Origin: Ruminococcus sp.
Lineage (GTDB): Bacteria > Bacillota > Clostridia > Oscillospirales > Acutalibacteraceae
Length of the DNA: 12,371 bases
NCBI GenBank assembly: GCA_003521625.1
Contig: DPHV01000019.1
Span: forward strand, 1-12,371
Reading direction: 5' to 3'
The translations under genes were made by a program, and so were the position numbers. Shown one piece after another: positions 6,667 through 12,371 of the stretch. Each line of letters begins with the position of its first letter. Positions within the stretch are counted from its first letter, which is position 1. Under the pieces are notes generated by a model. The model had not been told where the DNA came from. It ran no database searches and saw only the letters and a list, made by a program, of their open reading frames with translations.

Positions 6667-7605
6667 ATGAAAAATAATTCGATACTGAAAAATTCTGCTT
6701 TTGCCTGCGTGGCGGCTGTGTTCTGCACGCTTTTGTGGGGAACTGCGTTTCCTTTTATTAAGCTCGGATATTCTACATTTGAAATTTCCGAAAACGACCT
6801 CGGAACGAAAATCCTCTTTGCAGGCGTACGCTTTCTCCTTGCAGGAATTATGGTCTACATTTTCCTCTGCATTTCACAAAAACGGTTCGCCGTTTTACAT
6901 AAAAGCGATTTCGCAAAGGTATTTGCCCTCGGTCTTACGCAGACGTCTTTGCAGTATATTTTTACCTACGTCGGCATAGGCTTTACAAGCGGCACGAACA
7001 CCTCGATTATCACGTCCTGCGCATCTTTCATTACGGTGCTTTGTGCGCCTATATTCTTCAAAAGCGACAGACTTAACGTGCTTAAAATCGTCGGCTGTCT
7101 GCTGGGCTTTTCGGGGGTAATTGCAATCAACGGCTTCGGCGGACTTTCGCTTGACACGCTTTTCGGCGACGTCTTGATTTTTATGTCAACGCTCTGCGCC
7201 GCAGGCGGAAATATTATTTCAAAAAAGCTTGCAAAGGGCAGAAACCCTGTTGAGCTTACTGCGTTTCAGCTGATTTTCGGCGGACTTCTGCTGACGGTAA
7301 TCGGAGTTCTCCTCGGCGGAAAACTTGACTTCGGAAACATAAACGGTATGCTGATTCTGTTGTGGCTGTCGGTTGTTTCGGCGGTTGCGTTTACAATCTG
7401 GACGGCGCTTCTGAAATACCACCCTGCAAGCAAAATCACGATTTTCAATCTGCTTGTTCCGATTTTCGGAACGGTGCTGTCGGGACTTATGCTCGGCGAA
7501 AACATTTTCAGACTTGAAACGCTTGTTTCACTTATACTGATTTCACTCGGCATAGCCGCCGTAAATATAAACTTGAAAGCGAAAAACAAAAATGGAAAAG
7601 CTTAA
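6667..7605 (+). CDS. EamA/DMT-superfamily transporter (RhaT/YdcZ type)
   Basis: The 312-residue, strongly hydrophobic product has the two repeated EamA domains of the drug/metabolite transporter superfamily: about residues 13-155 and 165-305, which should make ten membrane helices. The first helix carries LLWGTAFPFIKLGY (22-35), a classic DMT opening, and the second half begins near DVLIFMSTLCAAGGNIISKKLA. The tail is lysine and asparagine rich and cytoplasmic in character. Members export amino acids, nucleotides or other metabolites; the substrate here is unknown. The gene starts 3 nt after the reductase stop with no good ribosome site, which suggests coupled translation, and its last 14 nt overlap the HAD gene. 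Confidence 0.88.
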   Translation: MKNNSILKNSAFACVAAVFCTLLWGTAFPFIKLGYSTFEISENDLGTKILFAGVRFLLAGIMVYIFLCISQKRFAVLHKSDFAKVFALGLTQTSLQYIFTYVGIGFTSGTNTSIITSCASFITVLCAPIFFKSDRLNVLKIVGCLLGFSGVIAINGFGGLSLDTLFGDVLIFMSTLCAAGGNIISKKLAKGRNPVELTAFQLIFGGLLLTVIGVLLGGKLDFGNINGMLILLWLSVVSAVAFTIWTALLKYHPASKITIFNLLVPIFGTVLSGLMLGENIFRLETLVSLILISLGIAAVNINLKAKNKNGKA

Positions 7606-8254
7606 AATTAAAGGCGTAATTTCCGATATGGACGGCGTGATTCTTGACACCGAAAAGCTTTATGTGCGTTTCTGGTGCGAGGCGGCGAACTTCTACGGTC
7701 ACCCTATGGATAGGCAACACGCCCTCGGGATTCGCTCAATGAACAAGAAATTTGCGTCCGTTAAGCTGAAAGGCTGGTTCGGAGAAGATTTCGACTATGA
7801 CGCAGTGCGCAACAAGCGCATTGAGCTTATGGAAAAATACATAGAGGAAAACGGAATTGAATCAAAGGACGGTGCAGAATTTCTGTTGTCGTACCTCAAG
7901 GAAAACGGCTACAGGGTTGCGCTTGCGACGGCAACACCGTTTGACAGGGCAAAGAGGTATCTTGAAAAACTTGGCTTGTTCAGATATTTTGACGAAGTCG
8001 TCTGCTCGTCAATGGTGAAAAACGGCAAGCCCGAGCCTGACATTTACCTGCTTGCCGCCGAAAGGCTCGGCTTGAAGCCGCAGGAGTGTATTGCGCTTGA
8101 GGATTCGCAGAACGGAATAAAGTCGGCTGGCTCGGCAGGGTGCAAAACGGTTATGGTGCCCGACCTTGACGGTCCGAGCGAAGAAATCAAGCCGCTGTTG
8201 TACGGCGTTGCAGACGGACTGAAAGACGTTGTAAGAATAATTCGGAATGCGTAA
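7592..8254 (+). CDS. HAD-superfamily hydrolase, beta-phosphoglucomutase/phosphatase-like
   Basis: The 220-residue product carries all four HAD motifs: nucleophile Asp12 and Asp14 in SDMDGVILDTE, Thr113 in ALATATP, Lys146 in KNGKPEPDIY and Glu170-Asp171 in ALEDSQNG. The helical cap between residues about 20 and 90 is the subfamily I type seen in beta-phosphoglucomutases and small sugar-phosphate or nucleotide phosphatases. The exact substrate cannot be inferred. The start overlaps the transporter gene by 14 nt. The 3' end is odd: the last codons (Ile-Ile-Arg-Asn-Ala-stop) lie within the heptad array of the dispersed repeat that begins at about 8238. The natural C-terminus has probably been replaced, with the repeat supplying the stop codon. 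All catalytic motifs are well upstream, so function should be intact. Confidence 0.9.
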   Translation: MEKLKIKGVISDMDGVILDTEKLYVRFWCEAANFYGHPMDRQHALGIRSMNKKFASVKLKGWFGEDFDYDAVRNKRIELMEKYIEENGIESKDGAEFLLSYLKENGYRVALATATPFDRAKRYLEKLGLFRYFDEVVCSSMVKNGKPEPDIYLLAAERLGLKPQECIALEDSQNGIKSAGSAGCKTVMVPDLDGPSEEIKPLLYGVADGLKDVVRIIRNA

Positions 8255-8555
8255 TTCGTAATTCGGAATTATAAAATAGATGAACACTGACGTAGGGACA
8301 CGGCGAGCCGTGTCCACACAAAAATTGCAATGCAATTTTTGTGAAAGGGACGTCTGGGAAGCCGTCCCCTACGGATAGAGAGGAAACGTTTGTATTTTAG
8401 TCGTAGGGGACGGCATCCTTGACGTCCCGAAACGTTGCCGATATATCAACATAAATTCAGGAAAATAAACCTTTCAAAACAACACGCACTATTATAAATT
8501 CGGAACGTAGTGACCATTAATTCCGCATTACGCATTCCGAATTCCGCATTAAAAA
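8238..8555. repeat. Composite dispersed intergenic repeat, copy 2 (apparently complete, about 318 bp)
   Basis: The element fills the space between the HAD and symporter genes. Its ends are 7-nt arrays in opposite orientation: 8238-8270 and 8516-8551 share a perfect 17-nt inverted match (8239-8255 with 8527-8543). Inside are a GGACACGGC/GCCGTGTCC hairpin (8296-8315), a 27-nt palindrome with one central base (8317-8343), and two oppositely oriented copies of a 26-nt cassette (8347-8372 and 8403-8428, 23 of 26 identical). These are followed by the rest of the 45-nt core (to 8447) and the 38-nt and 44-nt blocks shared with copy 1. No transposase or open frame is present. No clear promoter for the downstream symporter is visible outside the element, so one may lie within it. 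The 27-nt palindrome could act as a weak terminator for the operon upstream. Confidence 0.85.
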
Positions 8556-8566
8556 AAGGGAGAGAG

Positions 8567-10027
8567 ATGAAAATGGAATTACTAAATCAGATTGCTGAAA
8601 ACATCGACGAGTTTCTGTGGGGCGTGCCGATGATTCTGATTTTGCTCGGAACTCATATTTTTATGACGGTTCGGACGAAATTCATTCAGCGCAAAACACT
8701 CAAGGCTATCAAGCTTTCTGTAACAAAGGACCCCGACGTTGACGGCGACATAAGCCCCTTTCAGGCTCTTACGACTGCGCTCGCCTCGACAATCGGAACA
8801 GGCAACATCATCGGCGTCGGTACTGCAATCGCCCTCGGCGGTGCAGGTGCTGTGCTGTGGTGCTGGCTTACGGGCGTTTTCGGAATTGCGACAAAGTACG
8901 CCGAGTCGCTTATCGCCGTAAAATACCGTGTCAAGACAAAGGACGGCAAAATGCAGGGCGGCGCAATGTACGCAATCGAGCGTGGACTTCACCCGAAAAT
9001 CAGCGGCAAAAAGCGCAGTATGAAGTGGCTTGCAATCCTCTTTGCAGTCTTTGCGGCTCTGGCTTCGTTCGGTATCGGATGCGGTGTTCAGACAAACGCA
9101 ATTTCAAGCATTATGGACAGCACCTTTAACCCGAACGGTGAGCTTAAGCTTAATCTGTTCGGCAGTGAGGTTTCAACCGTTGCTCTCATTTCGGGAATCA
9201 TCGTTGCAATCTGCGTTGCTCTCGTAATCTTCGGCGGTATCAAGGCAATTTCAAAGGTATGCGAAAAGCTTGTGCCGTTTATGGCTATAATGTACGTTGT
9301 CGGCTGTGTGATTATCCTCATTATGAACAGCGACGTTCTGTGGCAGACCGTCTGCACAATCGTAAGCTCTGCCTTTTCTCCTGCCGCTGTCGGAGGCGGA
9401 CTTGTCGGCTCGGGCGTTATGCTTGCGGCTCGCTACGGCGTTGCAAGAGGTCTTTTCAGCAACGAATCAGGTATGGGCTCTGCTCCGATTGTAGCCTCTG
9501 CCGCTCAGTCGAGAAACCCCGTAAGGCAGGCTATGATTTCGGCAACCGGCACTTTCTGGGATACTGTTGTCGTTTGCCTTATGACAGGTCTTGTAATCGT
9601 AAGCTCCTGCATTAAGAATCCGCAGATTGACACCGTAAGCGTTGAGGGAGGCAAGCTCACCTCGGCGGCATTTGCACAGATTCCCGTTATCGGCACTCCT
9701 ATTCTCGTTGTGGGAATTGTCCTCTTTGCGTTCTCGACAATCCTCGGCTGGTCGTACTACGGCGAAAGGTGCATTGAATACCTCTTCGGCAGAAAAGGCG
9801 TTCTGCCCTACAAGCTGATTTTCGTTGCGGTTCTGCTTATCACTCCGATAACTGCGCTCGACTTTGTATGGACGATGTCCGACATCTTCAACGCTCTTAT
9901 GGCTCTGCCGAATATTATTGCTGTTATTGCGCTCTCTCCCGTTATCGTCAAGGAAACAAACTACTACCTCTACGGCAACCGCATAGACGAATTTGACAAA
10001 ACGCCGATTCCCGTTGTAGATAAATAA
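8567..10027 (+). CDS. Sodium:alanine/glycine symporter (AGCS family)
   Basis: The 486-residue membrane protein matches the alanine-or-glycine:cation symporter family, which imports alanine or glycine with Na+. Diagnostic stretches are ISPFQALTTALASTIGTGN and following residues (62-86), GGAMYAIERG (131-140), and GLFSNESGMGSAP from residue 295. About eleven hydrophobic segments are expected. The start is set by GGGAG at 8558-8562; an ATG six bases further on (8573) is equally plausible and gives 484 residues. A longer open frame reaching to a GTG at 8510 is only translated repeat DNA and is rejected. The gene stands alone, with a terminator after it and dispersed-repeat DNA up to its ribosome site. 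I looked for a glycine riboswitch, which often precedes such genes, and did not see one. Confidence 0.93.
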   Translation: MKMELLNQIAENIDEFLWGVPMILILLGTHIFMTVRTKFIQRKTLKAIKLSVTKDPDVDGDISPFQALTTALASTIGTGNIIGVGTAIALGGAGAVLWCWLTGVFGIATKYAESLIAVKYRVKTKDGKMQGGAMYAIERGLHPKISGKKRSMKWLAILFAVFAALASFGIGCGVQTNAISSIMDSTFNPNGELKLNLFGSEVSTVALISGIIVAICVALVIFGGIKAISKVCEKLVPFMAIMYVVGCVIILIMNSDVLWQTVCTIVSSAFSPAAVGGGLVGSGVMLAARYGVARGLFSNESGMGSAPIVASAAQSRNPVRQAMISATGTFWDTVVVCLMTGLVIVSSCIKNPQIDTVSVEGGKLTSAAFAQIPVIGTPILVVGIVLFAFSTILGWSYYGERCIEYLFGRKGVLPYKLIFVAVLLITPITALDFVWTMSDIFNALMALPNIIAVIALSPVIVKETNYYLYGNRIDEFDKTPIPVVDK

Positions 10028-10044
10028 AATGTTAATACATATAC

Positions 10045-10085
10045 CGCCCGAACGGTTTATTCTGTTCGGGCGTTTGTGTTGTTTT
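10045..10085 (+). terminator. Intrinsic terminator after the symporter gene
   Basis: Stem CGCCCGAAC (10045-10053) / GTTCGGGCG (10064-10072) with a 10-nt loop is followed by TTTGTGTTGTTTT. It begins 17 nt after the stop codon. Confidence 0.88.
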
Positions 10086-10094
10086 AAATATAGG

Positions 10095-10122
10095 TTGCAT
10101 TTGCAAAATATGGTGATATAAT
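10095..10122 (+). promoter_or_regulatory. Probable promoter of the regulator-patatin operon
   Basis: TTGCAT (10095-10100) and a perfect TATAAT (10117-10122) are separated by 16 nt. If this is the operon's only promoter, the leader is about 280 nt and contains the inserted hairpin element at 10199-10370. A second, weaker candidate is TTGAAA (10179-10184) with TATAGC (10201-10206), which would be cut by that element. Confidence 0.6.
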
Positions 10123-10198
10123 AGTTATTATAGTTTACAACAGCGTAGGGGACTGTCAAAAAAGCAGTAACTTTATATTTGAAATAGTCAACTTTTGA

Positions 10199-10370
10199 GA
10201 TATAGCCAAGCCTTCCCTTGAGGGAAGGTGGCACAGCAATTTATCGCTGTGCCGGAAGGGTGGTAGGGGAGAAGAACGTACAAAAATAAGCAAAAGTTCA
10301 TCTCCACCCCTCAGTCATTTTGCAGGCAAAATGACAGCTCCCCTCAAAAGGGGAGCCTTGGATATAGCCA
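10199..10370. mobile_element. Small non-autonomous element (MITE-like) flanked by a 10-bp direct repeat
   Basis: GATATAGCCA occurs at 10199-10208 and again at 10361-10370, bracketing about 152-156 bp of hairpin-rich DNA. The ends are inverted: CCAAGCCTTCCC at the left and the complement of CCAAGGCTCCCC at the right. Each half has the same plan: a terminal stem (10211-10228; 10337-10356), then a second stem (10231-10252; 10314-10335), then a GGGTGG-type segment, although the stem sequences differ between the halves. No coding capacity. The direct repeat could be a target duplication of 6 to 10 bp, since its exact edge against the CCAAG terminus is ambiguous. Similar dispersed hairpin sequences are, to my knowledge, common between genes in clostridial genomes. 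Confidence 0.75.
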
Positions 10371-10408
10371 TACAGAATAATTACTGAAAACGGTTTAAGA
10401 GGTGGGTT

Positions 10409-11113
10409 ATGAAAAAATTTATCGAGTATTTTACCGATGAGCATCTTGCGCTTTTGCGCAGTCAATTGCTTTTTTCGGGACTTAATGACCACGAAATTTT
10501 TATGTTCATTCAGTATTCCCAGCCGTTTTACGCAAATATCAGGGACGGAAAATCAATCCGCATAGCAGGCGAGTACAGCCATATGACGGGCGTTATGATT
10601 TCGGGCAGTGCTCATCTCTACACGGTTGACTACGAGGGCAACAAAACGCTTTTAAAATCAATCGGCAGTGCCGACAGCGGAACGATTTACTCAATGTTCG
10701 ACTACTACAATTCACTTCTGGAGCTTACGGCTAACGAGGACAGCGAGCTGATTCTGATTCCGCCCGAAAAGATTTTTATTGCGGAGGAAAAGCTTGCGAC
10801 AATTCAGCAGAAAATCGTTGTGAATATGATAGCCTCACAGCGCCAGGCGTTTCTTGACCTTTCGGAGCATATTTCGTGTTTGTCGCAGAGAAACATCAGG
10901 GATAAGATTTTAAAATTTCTGAAAATCCACTGCGAACGTGAACACTCCTACAGCTTTACCGTTCCGTTTTCACGTGAGGAGCTTGCAAACTACCTTGCGG
11001 TTGACAGGGCTTCGCTTTCTCGCTCACTTGGCGAGCTGAAAAGCGAGGGCATTCTTGATTTCAGGAAAAACAGGTTTACAATTTTAAAAACAAACATATT
11101 CAAGTATGAATAA
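10409..11113 (+). CDS. Crp/Fnr-family transcriptional regulator
   Basis: The 234-residue product has the Crp/Fnr layout: an N-terminal cyclic-nucleotide-like beta-barrel (about residues 15-118), a long dimer helix (about 125-155) and a C-terminal winged helix-turn-helix. The recognition region is SREELANYLAVDRASLSRSLGELKSEG (188-214), a strong match to the Crp HTH. It has only two cysteines (157 and 175), so an FNR-type iron-sulfur cluster is unlikely, and I do not see the canonical cAMP-binding Arg-Ser pair. The effector is therefore unknown. The start has AGAGGTGGG just upstream. The patatin gene follows 13 nt after its stop, so the two are probably co-transcribed, and the regulator may control the pair or distant genes. 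Confidence 0.9.
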   Translation: MKKFIEYFTDEHLALLRSQLLFSGLNDHEIFMFIQYSQPFYANIRDGKSIRIAGEYSHMTGVMISGSAHLYTVDYEGNKTLLKSIGSADSGTIYSMFDYYNSLLELTANEDSELILIPPEKIFIAEEKLATIQQKIVVNMIASQRQAFLDLSEHISCLSQRNIRDKILKFLKIHCEREHSYSFTVPFSREELANYLAVDRASLSRSLGELKSEGILDFRKNRFTILKTNIFKYE

Positions 11114-11126
11114 AGGCGGCGGATTT

Positions 11127-11993
11127 ATGGAGTTTCAAAATAAAAAGATAGCGTTAATTCTTGAGGGCGGCGCACTGAGGAGCTTTTTTACCTGCGGAGT
11201 GCTCGATTATTTTATGGAAAAGGACATCTACTTTCCCTGCGTGTGCGGCGTTTCGGCAGGCTCGCTCTGCGCAATCAGTTACCTTTCAAGGCAAATCGGG
11301 CGAACGGCAGAGGTGAATTTAAAGTATGTCAACGACAAACGCTATATGAGCCTGCACAGTCTGATTAAGGACAAGATGATTTTTAATTTTGATTTTCTGT
11401 TCGGCGAAATCAGCCACAACCTTGTCCCGCTCGACTACGACACGTTTTACAACAGCACCGAGGATTTTTTCGCCTTTGTCACCGACTGCGAGTCGGGCAA
11501 GAGCGTTGCCTGCGAAAAGGGCAAGTGCAGTGATATTCTGAAGGCTTGCAGAGCCTCAAGCAGTATGCCCGTTCTCTCGAAAATAGTGGAGCTTGACGGT
11601 CACAAGTACCTTGACGGCGGAACAGCAAACCCGATTCCGTTTGAGTGGGCGATTGAGAACGGCTATGAAAAAATCGTGCTTGTGCTGACAAGGGACATTG
11701 ATTACCGCAAAAAGCCGCTTTCGGGAATGATAAAGAAAGTTTACGAGAAAAAGTACGCACAATACCCCGAGCTTTTAAAGACAATCTACAACATTCCCGA
11801 CCACTACAACAGCCTTGCAGAGCAGATTGTGAGGCTCGAAAACGAGGGCAGATTATTCGTTATCCGCCCCGACGAGCCTGTCAGGGTAAAGCGAACGGAG
11901 AAGGACACGAAAAAGCTTGAAGAGCTTTACGCAGTCGGCAGACGTGTTGCAGAAAACAGAATTGATGAAATGATGGAATACCTATTATATTAA
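11127..11993 (+). CDS. Patatin-like phospholipase (YjjU-type)
   Basis: The 288-residue product is a patatin-fold serine hydrolase, expected to cleave acyl chains from phospholipids or related lipids with a Ser-Asp dyad. The oxyanion-hole segment LILEGGALRS (10-19), the nucleophile elbow GVSAGS (Ser43) and the catalytic Asp163 in YLDGGTANPIP are all intact. There is no signal peptide, so a cytoplasmic or membrane-face role is likely. The C-terminal part (about 185-288) resembles the extra region of bacterial YjjU-like patatins. An ATG at 11106 overlaps the end of the regulator gene but has no ribosome site. The ATG at 11127 follows AAAGGCGGCGGA and lets the protein start normally just before the first strand. 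Confidence 0.9.
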   Translation: MEFQNKKIALILEGGALRSFFTCGVLDYFMEKDIYFPCVCGVSAGSLCAISYLSRQIGRTAEVNLKYVNDKRYMSLHSLIKDKMIFNFDFLFGEISHNLVPLDYDTFYNSTEDFFAFVTDCESGKSVACEKGKCSDILKACRASSSMPVLSKIVELDGHKYLDGGTANPIPFEWAIENGYEKIVLVLTRDIDYRKKPLSGMIKKVYEKKYAQYPELLKTIYNIPDHYNSLAEQIVRLENEGRLFVIRPDEPVRVKRTEKDTKKLEELYAVGRRVAENRIDEMMEYLLY

Positions 11994-12155
11994 AAATTAT
12001 GGTTATCCGTTTAGTAAGCTAAACCACAAATTTGATTAGTTTGGAGTGTGGAGTTTTGGTCGAGTGGATAGGTTGGAATAATTCAGAAGTTGAGTTCCCG
12101 AATTAATTTATATGCGGCGTTGCCGCAGGTGTGATTTTTAGTGTTTTTACTAAAT
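11994..12155. other. AT-rich intergenic region after the patatin gene
   Basis: No gene is visible. Two small hairpins occur: GTTTAG/CTAAAC (12009-12024) and TGCGGC/GCCGCA with a GTT loop (12113-12127). The second is followed after 7 nt by ATTTTTAGTGTTTTT and could be a weak terminator for the regulator-patatin operon. No strong terminator was found. Confidence 0.4.
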
Positions 12156-12281
12156 GTAGGGAACGGTACGGCAGTCGCCCAAAACCCCTCAATCCCCTTA
12201 TGAAGGGGCAGAAACCCCTGTGTCGTTCCTAACTGACGTTCATCTAACTTATGTAGGAACAACACAGGGGTTGTTCCCTAC
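12156..12281. repeat. Nested inverted-repeat element
   Basis: An outer pair GTAGGGAAC (12156-12164) / GTTCCCTAC (12273-12281) encloses an 18-nt inner pair (12213-12230 and 12255-12272, 17 of 18 complementary). The right arms of both pairs are contiguous, while the left arms are split by 48 nt that contain a CCCCTT/AAGGGG hairpin (12194-12208). No plausible gene is present; a 60-codon minus-strand open frame here is repeat DNA. It abuts the third composite-repeat copy. Confidence 0.65.
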
Positions 12282-12292
12282 GATTGTAACTT

Positions 12293-12371
12293 CAACGTTT
12301 CCTGTATCGCCGTAAGGGACGGCATCCCTGACGTCCCTAAACGTTACCTATATATCAATTTAAAATTCGGG
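12293..12371. repeat. Composite dispersed repeat, copy 3 (right end outside window)
   Basis: Positions 12312-12356 match the 45-nt core of copies 1 and 2 (about 40 of 45 with copy 2 by hand count). Positions 12293-12323 match the reverse complement of the window's first 30 or so bases, so the block next to the core is used here in the opposite orientation to copy 1. The copy is cut by the end of the window. Confidence 0.75.

Noticed and set aside
8510..8566. Extended N-terminus of the symporter from a GTG start
   Set aside because: The added codons are translated 7-nt repeat units. A proper ribosome site lies just before the ATG at 8567.
8255..8566. Possible glycine riboswitch before the Na+/alanine symporter
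   Set aside because: The region is dispersed repeat DNA and none of the conserved glycine-aptamer segments were seen.
12048..12110. tRNA-like stretch (a GGTCGAGTGG D-arm look-alike and GAGTTCCCGAAT resembling a T-arm)
   Set aside because: No matching acceptor stem, anticodon arm or CCA-end context could be folded, so the similarity is superficial.
12083..12265. 60-codon minus-strand open frame
   Set aside because: It is composed of nested inverted repeats and has no start signals or coding features.

Overview
The window looks like a chromosomal stretch of an anaerobic gut-type Firmicute, most likely Oscillospirales/Ruminococcaceae (for example a Ruminococcus or Eubacterium siraeum relative). 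This is inferred from the moderate GC content, the split transketolase, the coaX-birA pair, the Gram-positive-type promoters and Shine-Dalgarno sites, and the dispersed intergenic repeats of a style common in that group. No ribosomal or tRNA marker is present, so the genus is not certain. I see no CRISPR array, toxin-antitoxin pair, phage or defence island. Ten of the eleven genes belong to recognisable families with ordinary roles. The unusual content is in the spacers.

Layout. 1-299: composite dispersed repeat, cut by the window edge. 317-1680: a single DegT/DnrJ-type PLP aminotransferase gene with its own promoter, a 13-bp palindrome over its -10 box, and a bidirectional terminator shared with the convergent operon. 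1699-3513 (minus strand): coaX (type III pantothenate kinase) followed by birA (biotin ligase/repressor), linking CoA and biotin cofactor supply. 3564-5510 (plus): divergent promoter, then the two halves of a split transketolase joined by a 1-nt overlap, then a terminator. 5527-5676: a 150-bp element with 28-bp perfect inverted ends. 5758-8254: probable operon trxB-like reductase, EamA-family exporter, HAD phosphatase (3-nt gap, then 14-nt overlap). 8238-8555: a second complete copy of the composite repeat, filling the gap between the HAD gene and the next gene and supplying the HAD stop codon. 8567-10085: Na+/amino-acid (AGCS) symporter and terminator. 10095-11993: promoter, a small inserted element flanked by a 10-bp direct repeat, a Crp/Fnr-type regulator and a patatin-like phospholipase. 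11994-12371: intergenic DNA with nested inverted repeats and a third copy of the composite-repeat core.

The best candidates for something under-described are the repeats: a modular family built from exchangeable hairpin cassettes and heptad (7-nt) end arrays, and a small element whose two halves keep the same hairpin plan while differing in sequence. All statements come from reading the sequence by eye; no searches were run.
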